Position numbers and translations under genes: made by a program. From Bin55 sp028819195 (GTDB lineage: Bacteria; Pseudomonadota; Gammaproteobacteria; Pseudomonadales; Azotimanducaceae), in NCBI GenBank assembly GCA_028819195.1, contig JAPPMF010000008.1, positions 1 through 64,000 of the forward strand: a stretch of DNA of 64,000 bases, read 5' to 3'. Below the pieces are notes generated by a model. The model worked only from the letters and a program-made list of their open reading frames with translations, did no database searches and was not told the origin of the DNA. Below, piece after piece: positions 27,819-36,830 of the stretch. How positions within the stretch are numbered: the first letter of the stretch is position 1; every line of letters starts with the position of its first letter.

Positions 27819-28880
27819 TTGCCACTGATGTCGGGTGCACCATTGGTTGATCCTGAACCTATCGCCGAAAAAGAGTCTTTTTGGTATCGCGACAGTATTT
27901 CCTCGCGGTTACTTCTTCCACTAAGTTGGTTGTTTCGACTGGTAGTTCACGTAAGGTATCGGTATTACGTACGTAATCCACACAGAAGTTGGCGAAGTAA
28001 GGTACCGGTTTGTATTGTCGGCAATATCACTGTAGGTGGTACTGGGAAGACACCGTTATTGATTTGGTTAACACAGTGGCTTTCTATTCGAGGTGTCAAG
28101 GTCGGTGTAGTTAGTAGGGGATATGGTGGTTCCTCGAATCGTTACCCACTTGAGGTGAATCAAAATATATCAGCTTCTGAGTGTGGCGACGAACCGAAGC
28201 TGATTGCTTCGAAAACTAAGGTACCGGTTATCGTTGATCCGAACCGGGTAAGGGCGGCAAAATCTTTAGTTAGTTCACATACAGTGGATGTGATACTGTC
28301 TGACGACGGCCTTCAACATTATTCATTGGGACGTCAGTTGGAAATGGCTGTATTTGATGGTACTCGCGGTGTGGGAAATGGCCGGTTTCTTCCAGCTGGT
28401 CCATTACGAGAACCAATTAAACGATTAGAAAACGTGGATTGGGTTGTATCTAATAGTCAAGCTAGTGGTGTTTGGGAAGAGGAATGGATCATGCAAGTTG
28501 CACCGGAGAGTTTTATAAATTTAGGTGACGGAACACGTCAGTCGATACACGCAGCGCGCGACTCTTTCACGAAAAATACTATTGCCATAGCTGGGATAAG
28601 TAATCCAAACCGATTTAAGACACTGCTGAAAAATTTAGGGTTTGATGTGAAATGCGTTGCGTTTCCTGATCACTATCGATACACCGAGAACGATTTCAAA
28701 AAATTTTCGGAAAATATTTTTCTTGTGACCGAGAAGGATGCACAAAAGATTAAGGAACTACCAACCATAGCCAGTCGTTGCTGGTGTCTAGAGATTGGAA
28801 TCAATTTCTCAGATGAAGTCGATGAGTTTCTCCAAAATCTGTTTAAATCTTGTGGCGTGACTCTACAGGTACCGGCATGA
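27819..28880 (+). CDS. lpxK: Tetraacyldisaccharide 4'-kinase LpxK
   Basis: Phosphorylates the 4' position of the lipid A disaccharide precursor at the inner membrane. P-loop GGTGKTP with preceding VGNITVG (about residues 64-74), and the family motifs SRGYGG, DEPKLIA and ILSDDGLQHY. A hydrophobic N-terminal helix (about 30-45) anchors it. The TTG at 27819 is preferred, because GGAAG lies 5 bases upstream; ATG 27828 would be 14 bases away. 353 residues, 15 bp after msbA, and overlapping kdsB by 4 bp (ATGA). Confidence 0.95.
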   Translation: MPLMSGAPLVDPEPIAEKESFWYRDSISSRLLLPLSWLFRLVVHVRYRYYVRNPHRSWRSKVPVCIVGNITVGGTGKTPLLIWLTQWLSIRGVKVGVVSRGYGGSSNRYPLEVNQNISASECGDEPKLIASKTKVPVIVDPNRVRAAKSLVSSHTVDVILSDDGLQHYSLGRQLEMAVFDGTRGVGNGRFLPAGPLREPIKRLENVDWVVSNSQASGVWEEEWIMQVAPESFINLGDGTRQSIHAARDSFTKNTIAIAGISNPNRFKTLLKNLGFDVKCVAFPDHYRYTENDFKKFSENIFLVTEKDAQKIKELPTIASRCWCLEIGINFSDEVDEFLQNLFKSCGVTLQVPA

Positions 28881-29638
28881 ACGATTATCGAGTTGTAATT
28901 CCTGCCCGTTATGGCTCTGAACGATTACCTGGGAAGGTTTTGCAGGACCTCCATGGCAAACCGATCATATATCGAGTCGCGGAACGAGCTTTGCAGTCCC
29001 AAGCGTCAGAAGTCATTGTTGCCACCGATGATGAACGAATTGCAAACGTTGCCTTTCCAGTAGGTATCTCTGTTGTTCTCACTTCGTCAGAACATGTGTC
29101 GGGTACTGACCGAGTAAATGAAGTGTCGGAGAAGTTTAGCTGGGCATCTCAGAGTGTGATTGTGAACGTTCAAGGTGATGAACCTTTAATACCGCCGGGA
29201 TCAATTGACCAAGTAGCTAGGTTATTGCACGATAATCCACAAATAGGGGTGAGTACTCTATACGAACTCATAACTGACAGTTTAGAATTTGTGAATCCAA
29301 ATGTTGTTAAGGTCGTTTGCGATATCAATTCACGAGCGTTGTATTTCTCACGCGCCCCTATTCCATGGGATCGCGAAGAATTTTCAAGTTGTGCATCAAT
29401 AGGTAAAGCAAGTTCTTCGAAACGACATATCGGTCTCTATGGATATCGGGTGTGGGCACTTAAGAAATTTACGCGATTTAGCTCTTCTCCTTTGGAAAAG
29501 ATTGAACGCCTTGAGCAGTTGCGCTTCTTAGAAAATCAGATTAATATAGTCGTGGCGCAAGCAGAACTACCAGTGCCACCGGGTGTGGACACCCAGGAAG
29601 ATTTAGAACGTTTACGCAACGAGCTTAAATCTGCTTAA
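28877..29638 (+). CDS. kdsB: CMP-Kdo synthetase (3-deoxy-manno-octulosonate cytidylyltransferase)
   Basis: Activates Kdo with CTP for LPS inner-core synthesis. Motifs: IPARYGSERLPGK (residues about 8-20), HGKPIIYRV, ATDDERI, NVQGDEPLI and SRAPIPWDRE. The ATG at 28877 overlaps the lpxK stop (ATGA); nine extra in-frame codons upstream lie in lpxK and are excluded. 253 residues, normal length. Its stop overlaps the convergent SDR stop by 3 shared bases within TTAA. Confidence 0.95.
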   Translation: MNDYRVVIPARYGSERLPGKVLQDLHGKPIIYRVAERALQSQASEVIVATDDERIANVAFPVGISVVLTSSEHVSGTDRVNEVSEKFSWASQSVIVNVQGDEPLIPPGSIDQVARLLHDNPQIGVSTLYELITDSLEFVNPNVVKVVCDINSRALYFSRAPIPWDREEFSSCASIGKASSSKRHIGLYGYRVWALKKFTRFSSSPLEKIERLEQLRFLENQINIVVAQAELPVPPGVDTQEDLERLRNELKSA

Positions 29639-30405
29639 CGTGGGGTCATCCGAATTCCCGCATCCAAACGTATCGTTTCACCATTCAAATAAGTGTTTTC
29701 TACGATATGTTGAACCGTGAACGCGTATTCTTCCGGTTCTCCTAAACGTTTTGGAAAGAGTACACTTTCAAGTAGTGGAAGGCGGATTTTTTCTGGCGCA
29801 GCCGCCATCATCGGAGTCTCAAATATACCGGGTGCTATGGTACAGCAACGTATTCCATCTCGAGCGAGATCGCGCGCGATTGGTAAGGTCATGCCGACGA
29901 CTCCGCCCTTGCTAGCACTATAGGCTACTTGACCGATTTGACCCTCAAATGCGGCAACCGACGCTGTATTAATGATTACACCTTTTTCACCTGTTTCTGC
30001 GTCTGGTTCATTAGATTGCATAACTGCGGCACACAAACGTAGACTGTTAAAGGTACCAACTAAGTTAATTTGGATTACTGAATTGAAATAATCTAGTGGC
30101 ATCGGTCCATCCCGACCAACAGTTTTGACCGCCGCGCCAACACCCGCGCAGTTGACATTCACATGAATCGCGCCGAATTGATCAGATACCTGTTGAATTA
30201 TTTCTTCTACGGCTGCAGCATCCGATACGTTACAAGAATAGCTTGTCGCATTGGAACCTAGTTCATCTGCGATCTTCTTGACAAGCTCACTATTAAGGTC
30301 AAGTAGCGCGACTTTTCCACCAAGTTCGACGAACCGTTTCGCGGTTGCCGCACCTAGACCAGAAGCTCCACCTGTGATGCACGCGACTTTATCTTGAATT
30401 TTCAT
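29635..30405 (-). CDS. Short-chain dehydrogenase, HSD10/3-hydroxyacyl-CoA dehydrogenase-like
   Basis: 256-residue Rossmann enzyme. Cofactor motif TGGASGLG (about 11-18), acidic end of beta 2 in LLDLN (NAD preference), NCAGVG, catalytic Ser in NTASVAAFEGQIG, and YSASKGG (Tyr-x3-Lys). The segment GAAVKTVGRDG and the CTIAPGIFETPM loop are typical of 3-hydroxyacyl-CoA or 2-methyl-3-hydroxybutyryl-CoA dehydrogenases, used in fatty-acid or isoleucine breakdown. No other beta-oxidation genes are near. AGGGA precedes the ATG, and a TATAAT lies 40 bp upstream. Confidence 0.85.
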   Translation of the reverse strand: MKIQDKVACITGGASGLGAATAKRFVELGGKVALLDLNSELVKKIADELGSNATSYSCNVSDAAAVEEIIQQVSDQFGAIHVNVNCAGVGAAVKTVGRDGPMPLDYFNSVIQINLVGTFNSLRLCAAVMQSNEPDAETGEKGVIINTASVAAFEGQIGQVAYSASKGGVVGMTLPIARDLARDGIRCCTIAPGIFETPMMAAAPEKIRLPLLESVLFPKRLGEPEEYAFTVQHIVENTYLNGETIRLDAGIRMTPR

Positions 30406-30445
30406 TTTTTTTTACATCCCTAATCTGTTATTGAGAAAACATCGG

Positions 30446-30451
30446 ATTATA
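30446..30451 (-). promoter_or_regulatory. Possible -10 box for the SDR gene
   Basis: A perfect TATAAT on the minus strand, preceded by TTTG, lies 40 bp upstream of the SDR ATG. A good -35 at the right spacing is not evident, so this would be an extended-type promoter at best. Confidence 0.35.
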
Positions 30452-30553
30452 CAAAGCCATGTGATCCAGCATGGTCCTCTGCAATGAAGACTAGTTACCC
30501 AATGCAAAACTAAAATTGCAAGTGAATTGGTTCGCTTTCAAGGAAATTTCTAG

Positions 30554-31549
30554 ATTAACGCAATTTCTCTTACGTCTTTTAACAGTTTAGGAGTAGAAAG
30601 TAAGACTTCCGAGTTAGTACACATACGTACTCTTGAGGAATTGGAAAGGGCAACGGAATTTGATGGCCCACTTTACTTGCTGGGTGAAGGTACTAATGTC
30701 GTATTGTTACGTCAGTTGGAAGGTCGTACACTCAAGATCAGTATCAGAGGTGTGGAATGCATTCCTAGTAGTAACGGTTCGTACAAGTTACGGGTTGGTG
30801 CAGGTGAAAACTGGCATCGTTTAGTTGCTTATACACTTCATAAACGCATCAATGGTCTCGAAAATCTCGCCTTGATTCCAGGAAGTGCAGGGGCTGCCCC
30901 GTTTCAGAACATAGGCGCTTATGGTCGAGAACTGTCAAGACTGATCGAAAGTGTCGAGGTGTTTGATATTGTGACAAGACGACGTCGAAAGTTATCGTCT
31001 GCTCATTGTTCGTTCGGATACCGAACTAGTGTTTTCAGAACAGAAAAATTAACTCGGTGTGTGATTACTCACGTTAATCTAGTCCTCGGTCAGCAAGGAC
31101 TTCGTTTTGACTACATTGACCTGCAACGACGGTTGAATCAATACTCACGCGACGAAATCACCGCTAGACGTATTGCTGCAGCAGTGATACAAATTCGTCG
31201 TAACAAATTACCCGATTGGCGACGACTAGGCAATGTAGGTAGTTTTTTTAAGAATCCTGTAGTTAAAGAAGCCGAATATCGACAACTGAATCGAGAAGTT
31301 GGGATTATCGGTTATCCATTCTTGGATAAAGTAAGAATTCCAGCCGCTAGGTTAATTGAGGTTTGTGGTTGGAAAGGTCGTTGCATTGACGGAGTCGAGG
31401 TTTGGGCAAAACAACCCTTGGTTCTGGTCAATCGAAGCGCGCGTCGAGGTGTGCAATTTTTAACAGTCGCAACTAGCATTGCTAACAGTATAAAGTCCAG
31501 ATTTGACATAGACCTAGAGCTTGAACCAGTAGTATTAGGACGAGATTGA
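30554..31549 (+). CDS. murB: UDP-N-acetylenolpyruvoylglucosamine reductase, apparently started at AUU
   Basis: FAD enzyme reducing the enolpyruvyl group to form UDP-MurNAc. Motifs: LLGEGTNVVLL, VGAGENWHRLV, GLENLALIPGSAGAAPFQNIGAYG (in part), FGYRTSVFR, and GSFFKNPVV with the catalytic Ser. The first canonical start, TTG 30641, falls after the family-conserved N-terminus. The frame is open upstream to a TAG (30551-30553), and the codons read ISLTSFNSLGVESKTSELVHI, which matches the NTFGV-A--LV pattern of MurB. No ATG, GTG or TTG occurs there. ATT 30554 directly follows the TAG and has AAGGA (30540-30544) nine bases upstream. This gives 331 residues against 342 in E. coli. Confidence 0.92.
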   Translation: MNAISLTSFNSLGVESKTSELVHIRTLEELERATEFDGPLYLLGEGTNVVLLRQLEGRTLKISIRGVECIPSSNGSYKLRVGAGENWHRLVAYTLHKRINGLENLALIPGSAGAAPFQNIGAYGRELSRLIESVEVFDIVTRRRRKLSSAHCSFGYRTSVFRTEKLTRCVITHVNLVLGQQGLRFDYIDLQRRLNQYSRDEITARRIAAAVIQIRRNKLPDWRRLGNVGSFFKNPVVKEAEYRQLNREVGIIGYPFLDKVRIPAARLIEVCGWKGRCIDGVEVWAKQPLVLVNRSARRGVQFLTVATSIANSIKSRFDIDLELEPVVLGRD

Positions 31550-31568
31550 AGAACTTAGCTTCTCCGTT

Positions 31569-31602
31569 CTCAGTCATTTAGCGTTAAGAGCTAACTCAGT
31601 CA
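31569..31602. repeat. Short inverted repeat flanked by direct repeats between murB and rne
   Basis: CTCAGTCA occurs at 31569-31576 and 31595-31602, flanking TTAGC (31578-31582) and GCTAA (31590-31594), which form a 5-bp stem with a 7-base loop. It lies between two convergent stops. It may end transcription from both sides but lacks T tracts. Confidence 0.35.
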
Positions 31603-34176
31603 GCTAATGATGATTGAGATTTCTCGATTTTTTCTGGATTCACTTCTTGGATCGTTACCAGCCCGTGTCTTCTTTGCGTCTTCGTTGAGGTTTGGATCTC
31701 CATTTGACTTATCTTGATTCACTTTGGAAGTGGGCGGAACGTTAATCTCATCGGATTTTTGCACAAGTGATGTCGGTACATCAGTTTCAATTGGCGAAAT
31801 TTTGATTTGATCGGTGAAGTTAGCGCGTGGTTTTCTGGTTTTTGCCGGGGGCGATTTAGCTTCGCCGACATTCTCGGTTTCACTAGCTTCTTTACGCTGC
31901 GGTACAGTCGTTGGTTCGTTTAATAGATTTGTAACCAGATCTGGTGCTGTCTGTATGTCTTTTGGACTCACGATCCTATTTTTCTCCGGAGCCATTGCTA
32001 TTTTTGTTTGTCTCGGGGGATCTTGTTGAACCAATTTATCTGGTTTTTTCTTCGAGTTATTAGCGTTACGCGGGGTTCTCTTGGTATCGCTTTTTTTGCT
32101 CAATTCGATCGGCTTTTGACGTACGTGAGCTTCGATTCTTTGTGGTCGATCATGATTTTTTGAAGCGTTCGGTTTTTGCTTTTTCTGAGAGCTTGCTTGA
32201 TTGCTAGATTTGGCTTGAACATTTTGTGTATGCCTATCCCTAATCTTGGTTTCGATGGTAGCCACATTACGGTTAAATCTCTTTGCCTTGTTTCGGGTTG
32301 AAGAAGTCTTTTCGAAGTTCTTCCTTGAAGCTGCCTCCTTCTTTCTTGATTTTGATCGTGACACACGGGATTGCGATTTCTTGCCTTTTTGGTTCTCATT
32401 CCTTTTTTGCTGTTCAGGAGCAACCACAAACAGCCGCTTTGTAATCCAAACAGGAAATCGTACAATTCGCATTAAAGATTCCATGAAGGTTGACTTCGTT
32501 TGCCGGTGCTCAGGCGTAACCTTTGCCTGCTTTGCAGCGGTTCGCGTTATTTCTGGTCTCACAACAGCAGCTTGTTGAATTTCTTTCACCGGTTCAGGTC
32601 GATCGATAATTTTTCTATTTCGACTCGTAATACCTTCAGGTACTCCACGTTCGTAACTTCGTTTTTGAATAGGTTTTGCACTTTTCGGATGCATGAATGC
32701 TTCAACCGTGTACGTTGAATCATCGCGATGTTGGTCAAGTACAAACTCTAACTTCGCAAGAGACTTCATTTCTATCTGAACCATATGGGTACGTAACTGG
32801 GTTGTAATGAAATCAGCGACACTTTTGGTAATGTGTGTGCGGATTAACGTAATATGTCGACCATGACAGCGAGCTTCAATTTCGCGCAGTATTCGATGAC
32901 TAACTGAAGCTATTGTTCGCTGAATTCCATGTCCCCCGCAATACTTACATGTATCGAACTCCGTTTCGTAAATCGAAGATTTTGAACGTCTTCGTTGGAG
33001 TTGCATCATCCCAAATTGAGATAGAGCTTCCCAACGTGTCCTTCCCCTATCTCGTGTGCAAAGTTGATCAACTAAATTTTCTAAGTCCTTAACGTCTTCT
33101 TCGGAGTACATATCGATAAAGTCGATTACGATGAGCCCACCAATATCGCGTAAACGTAATTGTCGAAACACAGCTTCGGCCGCTTCCAGATTAGTTTTTA
33201 GGGCCAACTCACGAAAGTTACTTGAGTAGTGAGAGCGCGCGGAATTTACATCAATAGCTAGTAATGCTTCAGTTGGATCTAGTACAATTTGGCCGCCAGA
33301 AGGTAGTTGTACGACCCGGTCAAACACGATGTTGGTTTGATTCTCAACTCGATACTTGGTAAACAATGGCAATGCATCGGTATAGTTTTGTATCTCACCG
33401 GTAAAGTCGGGCATGAAATTTTTGACAAATGTCAAGACTTCGTTGTAGACTTGCAAATCATCGATGAAAACTTTTTTGATGTCGCTGTGGAGATTGTCAC
33501 GTAAGACTTCTTGAACCATGTTATTGGCTTCATAGAGAAGTCTCGGCGCGACACTTTGTTCATAGGCTTTTTCTATCAATTGCATGAGTGAAACACATTC
33601 GTCGAGATCTTCTTGAATCACTTCCAACGACTTGTCTCGCGCTGAAGTTCGTATGACTAGCCCCATGTTATTGGGTATTTCGAGTTGTTCTAAAACACGT
33701 TCCAGGCGAATTCGTTCTTTACCCGTGATCATGCGCGAAATATGTAACTTTGTACGTCGGGCATTTAGCACGATATGCTGCCCTTGGATCTGTAAAAAAC
33801 AAGTTACGGATGCACCTTTTTCGCCGCGGGGATCCTTATCCACCTGTACTAGAATATCGTCGCCTTCTCGCACAAGTTCAGTGATATTTGTCTCATTCTG
33901 CGTCTCACGGCTGCGAGTTCGGTAGGTGTGTCGTCCACTGATCTTGTTTAAGGTCAACAGACCTTGTTTAACATCACCGTAATCGACAAAGGCAGCTTGT
34001 AACTGTTCGTTTACTGCAGCGATTTTCGCTTTATAAACGTTACCAGTGGTACTGCGTTTAGCAAAGTTCTCGACATAGTAGTCGAGTAGAAGTGAGGGTT
34101 CGCGAGCTTCACCAAGCTCGGCGATGGCGATTCGTACTTCCCGTTCTGGGAGTACGTTGACTAACATTACTTTCAT
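31600..34176 (-). CDS. rne: Ribonuclease E
   Basis: Essential endoribonuclease for mRNA decay and rRNA/tRNA processing, and scaffold of the degradosome. The catalytic half has the S1 RNA-binding domain (about 36-120), the 5'-sensor/RNase H-like region, the DNase I-like site with Asp near 309 (AIDVNSARSHY) and near 350 (VIDFIDM), and the zinc link CKYC (about 409-412). From about residue 520 the protein is disordered, first with a helical VWITKRLFV patch that may bind membrane, then Lys/Arg/Ser/Gln-rich low-complexity sequence typical of the RNA-binding and partner-binding scaffold. 858 residues, shorter than E. coli (1061). The ATG is preceded by an unusual hairpin described at 34178-34207. 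Confidence 0.95.
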   Translation of the reverse strand: MKVMLVNVLPEREVRIAIAELGEAREPSLLLDYYVENFAKRSTTGNVYKAKIAAVNEQLQAAFVDYGDVKQGLLTLNKISGRHTYRTRSRETQNETNITELVREGDDILVQVDKDPRGEKGASVTCFLQIQGQHIVLNARRTKLHISRMITGKERIRLERVLEQLEIPNNMGLVIRTSARDKSLEVIQEDLDECVSLMQLIEKAYEQSVAPRLLYEANNMVQEVLRDNLHSDIKKVFIDDLQVYNEVLTFVKNFMPDFTGEIQNYTDALPLFTKYRVENQTNIVFDRVVQLPSGGQIVLDPTEALLAIDVNSARSHYSSNFRELALKTNLEAAEAVFRQLRLRDIGGLIVIDFIDMYSEEDVKDLENLVDQLCTRDRGRTRWEALSQFGMMQLQRRRSKSSIYETEFDTCKYCGGHGIQRTIASVSHRILREIEARCHGRHITLIRTHITKSVADFITTQLRTHMVQIEMKSLAKLEFVLDQHRDDSTYTVEAFMHPKSAKPIQKRSYERGVPEGITSRNRKIIDRPEPVKEIQQAAVVRPEITRTAAKQAKVTPEHRQTKSTFMESLMRIVRFPVWITKRLFVVAPEQQKRNENQKGKKSQSRVSRSKSRKKEAASRKNFEKTSSTRNKAKRFNRNVATIETKIRDRHTQNVQAKSSNQASSQKKQKPNASKNHDRPQRIEAHVRQKPIELSKKSDTKRTPRNANNSKKKPDKLVQQDPPRQTKIAMAPEKNRIVSPKDIQTAPDLVTNLLNEPTTVPQRKEASETENVGEAKSPPAKTRKPRANFTDQIKISPIETDVPTSLVQKSDEINVPPTSKVNQDKSNGDPNLNEDAKKTRAGNDPRSESRKNREISIIIS

Positions 34177-34177
34177 A

Positions 34178-34207
34178 GTTTCGAAACGTCCTTGTAAGTT
34201 TCGAAAC
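34178..34207 (-). promoter_or_regulatory. Hairpin presenting the rne Shine-Dalgarno in its loop
   Basis: On the minus strand the last 31 bases before the rne ATG are GTTTCGAAAC, then TTACAAGGAC, then GTTTCGAAAC and T. Each 10-mer is a palindrome, so the two copies can pair over 10 bp and put AAGGA in a 10-base loop. Either copy can also fold alone or pair with another mRNA. This looks like an element controlling RNase E translation or mRNA cleavage. Confidence 0.6.
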
Positions 34208-34690
34208 CGATTGAAACGTCTAGTGCGCTATACTAGCTCACAACGGAAGACAAACTAAGTTCCGTGCTATCTTGACCGGCTAGTCTAAAGGCGACTAGCC
34301 ACCAAGGAATGGTACAAAAACTACCGCAAAACATCTCAAATATTCGTGACAACCAAATTAATATGATTACCTATTTCATAGCGCGTACCACACCCGGCCG
34401 CGCGTTCCCTATTTTGTTGTGTTCAATTCTTCCGTCGATAAAAAATTCTACTTCGACGAATTTCGGTTTCAAAATCTTCTATATCTAGTTAAACCGGTTA
34501 TTAAATTTCTTATTCAAAATCACATTACTACACTCTTCTTTAATACTATATGTCTACCCCGAAGTCGTAGTCAGAACATTGTGGCTAAATCTATGGAAAT
34601 CCACAATTTTCATATGTCATTGTTGAATACAGTACTATATGATACTTGAAATTGAAATGTTTTTCAAGTCTAGGACATTTTATTGACCTG
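34208..34690. other. Long divergent rne/rluC intergenic region
   Basis: About 480 bp between divergent rne and rluC, matching the long rne leader in enterics. It contains a stable stem GGCTAGTC (34278-34285) / GACTAGCC (34293-34300) with a 7-base loop, which would lie in the rne leader. A minus-strand TAGTATAGC near 34230-34240 could be a -10 region. The part from 34380 to 34690 is AT-rich and probably holds the rluC promoter. No coding frame is convincing. Confidence 0.45.
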
Positions 34691-35620
34691 ATGATCTCAC
34701 ATACCCCAACTCAAAATGTTACGAGCGTACAGTATTTTTCGATACGAAATCATGCAGGGCAAAGGTTGGACAACTACCTTTTCCGTGAACTCAAAAGTGT
34801 ACCTCGCAGTCGAGTAATGCGCATGATTCGTAAAGGTGAAGTTCGTGTGAATGGGAAACGGGCACCGGTTCACACCAAGTTGCAAGAAGGTGATCGGATA
34901 CGAGTACCACCAGTATGGTTAGATGAAGAAACAACCGTGAAGGTTCCCACATGGTTGAGAAAAGTCGTGGCTGCCAGTGTTGTTTTCGAAGACGATCGAA
35001 TGCTAGTTCTAAATAAACCTCATGGTATTGCCGTACACACTGGTGGTTCTGTCCAAGTCGGTGTGATCGAAACAGCTCGCGAAGTATTTGACAATGAGAT
35101 GTTGGAACTGGCCCATCGAATTGACCAAGGCACTTCAGGTTGTTTAATACTTGCCAAGACCCGTATCGGTCTACTTGAACTGCATCACGCTTTTCAAAAA
35201 CAACGCATCCAAAAGCAATACGATGTGATTGTCGATGGGGTGTGGCCGACTCAAGTTAATGAAGTTTCTTTGCCGTTACGAAAATTTACCCTTCCAACTG
35301 GTGAGCGAAGGGTTGTGGTCGATGAAGCTGGTAAATCCGCACTCACTCAATTCGAAATTGTCTCTCAAGCCGAGTGTCATACATGGCTCAAAGCTAAACC
35401 TCGAACAGGTAGAACACATCAAATTCGTGTGCATTGTCTGAGTCAACAATGTCCGATTGTCGGCGATATCAAATACTCGACACGTAGCCAAAACGACAAG
35501 TCAAGTTTACGGTTGATGCTACATGCATCTAGTATTGAATTTACGGACGGTCTCGTGGTAAATGTACCACTTGAAGAATCATTCTCCGTCCATTGGGCTA
35601 CTTTGATTGCAGCGGATTGA
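34691..35620 (+). CDS. rluC: 23S rRNA pseudouridine(955/2504/2580) synthase
   Basis: RluA-family pseudouridine synthase acting on the large rRNA. The N-terminal S4 domain (about 20-85) has GQRLDNYLFRELKSVPRSRV and RKGEVRVNGKRA, with RIPPV. The catalytic motif is HRIDQGTSG (Asp nucleophile), followed by ILAKT; KPRTGRTHQIRVH closes the domain. The placement beside divergent rne supports RluC rather than RluA or RluD. The ATG at 34691 gives 309 residues; an earlier ATG at 34646 adds an unconserved stretch. The 3' end overlaps maf by 23 bp. Confidence 0.93.
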   Translation: MISHTPTQNVTSVQYFSIRNHAGQRLDNYLFRELKSVPRSRVMRMIRKGEVRVNGKRAPVHTKLQEGDRIRVPPVWLDEETTVKVPTWLRKVVAASVVFEDDRMLVLNKPHGIAVHTGGSVQVGVIETAREVFDNEMLELAHRIDQGTSGCLILAKTRIGLLELHHAFQKQRIQKQYDVIVDGVWPTQVNEVSLPLRKFTLPTGERRVVVDEAGKSALTQFEIVSQAECHTWLKAKPRTGRTHQIRVHCLSQQCPIVGDIKYSTRSQNDKSSLRLMLHASSIEFTDGLVVNVPLEESFSVHWATLIAAD

Positions 35621-36224
35621 TACCAAAATCTCGAAGTAATCTCACTGTTTCAAGCAGAGGTAAACCGACAATTGCGGTATGGTCTGACGACATGATAGAA
35701 CTAAATAGCAATGTACCTCGGGATTCCGACTTGAATGCCCCAGCACAATTCACGGGTTGGTCTAAATCTAGATAGCGTTCAGCTTCTGCAAGTGTAAAGT
35801 CTCGAAAAGTGATGTAAGTTGGAATCGTGTGAACAATAGGCGATTGTTCCGGCGCGATTAAACAGACTGCGGTCAGGAACATGACCCGATTACCGGGGTA
35901 TTTCATCAACATTTTCAATGCTTCCTCGCGTGTTCTAGGTTTAGCGAGCACACGATTATTGAGCACACCTAGTTGATCGCTACCGATTACGACCGAATTG
36001 GGAAAGTCAGCAGCAATCTTGCTTGCTTTTTCGACAGCTAGACGATGTACTAAATCACTCGGCTCTTCTAACGGACGAGGGGTTTCGTCAATACGGGGAA
36101 AACGAACTTCAAACTCATAACCCAACTGTTCAAGTTGTTGGCGACGATGGGGTGATTCTGACGCGAGTATTAGCGAGTTCAATTTTCGGTTTTTCTTGAG
36201 GTGCACACGAAACATTTCCATCAA
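35598..36224 (-). CDS. Maf-like nucleoside triphosphate pyrophosphatase (YceF type)
   Basis: House-cleaning pyrophosphatase that hydrolyses modified nucleotides such as m7GTP (YceF branch). Motifs: LILASESPHRRQQLEQLG (active-site Ser and Arg), DETPRPLE, VIGSDQLGVL, LAKPRTREEA and CAGAFKSESRG. Its place between rluC and yceD matches the enteric yceF. The frame begins at 36224 with other ATGs at 36221 and 36215; the conserved part starts about 15 residues later, so the exact start is open. 208 residues at the longest. Confidence 0.92.
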   Translation of the reverse strand: MMEMFRVHLKKNRKLNSLILASESPHRRQQLEQLGYEFEVRFPRIDETPRPLEEPSDLVHRLAVEKASKIAADFPNSVVIGSDQLGVLNNRVLAKPRTREEALKMLMKYPGNRVMFLTAVCLIAPEQSPIVHTIPTYITFRDFTLAEAERYLDLDQPVNCAGAFKSESRGTLLFSSIMSSDHTAIVGLPLLETVRLLRDFGINPLQSK

Positions 36225-36302
36225 TTTGATATTGGATTGTGGAATGTTGACATCTTGATTTCGGCTTATATCATAATGTTACTATTCTTCGTCAGGTTTT
36301 TT

Positions 36303-36791
36303 ATGGTCTCTTTTCATCCTATAGAATGGGCTCGAACCAGTCGAAAGTGGTCGGGGGATATCCCCATAACAACATTTGAACGACTATGTGCGGCGCTAGG
36401 CCAGCGAGATTCTTGCGTCCGTGTAGAGTTAGAGTTTAGGTTTGATTTCAATCATCGAATATGCCTGTCAGGGACGGCCGAAACGCATGCACAATTGACG
36501 TGCTATCGTTGTATGAAATCAAAGACTTGTAGAATCTATTCCTTAATTGACACCCGTTTGGTATCAACTGAGGCCGAAGCACAGGAAATTTTCGGCGACT
36601 TTGACGCCATTGTTGTACCCGATGGTCCAATGACTATTCAAGATCTTGTTGAAGACGACTTGCTGCTCAGTATTCCGACTCAGATTTGTGACGAAGGTAT
36701 CGCGTGTTCACGGGAAATATCACCTCAAACTACTAATACTGAGTCGACCAAGTATCATCCGTTTAAGAACATCAAGCAAATTCTGAGTTGA
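36303..36791 (+). CDS. yceD: DUF177 (YceD/RNA-metabolism) protein
   Basis: Conserved partner of rpmF, thought to act in 23S rRNA metabolism or bL32 production. 162 residues from ATG 36303, with the family marks CYRCMK (Cys-x2-Cys) in the middle and DLVEDDLLLSIPTQICDEG near the end. The frame extends to 36201 through a hydrophobic, unconserved stretch, rejected as the start. It heads the fatty-acid cluster, 39 bp before rpmF. Confidence 0.9.
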   Translation: MVSFHPIEWARTSRKWSGDIPITTFERLCAALGQRDSCVRVELEFRFDFNHRICLSGTAETHAQLTCYRCMKSKTCRIYSLIDTRLVSTEAEAQEIFGDFDAIVVPDGPMTIQDLVEDDLLLSIPTQICDEGIACSREISPQTTNTESTKYHPFKNIKQILS

Positions 36792-36830
36792 ACACCTACG
36801 TCAGACACAAACAATAGAGGAGAAATTAGG

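Noticed and set aside
30457..30474. CCATG/CATGG hairpin between the SDR and murB
   Set aside because: Only 5 bp, no T tract, expected by chance.
32246..32578. Plus-strand Phe/Cys-rich frame opposite rne
   Set aside because: Mirror of the Lys/Arg-rich disordered tail of RNase E; the Phe richness is explained by that.
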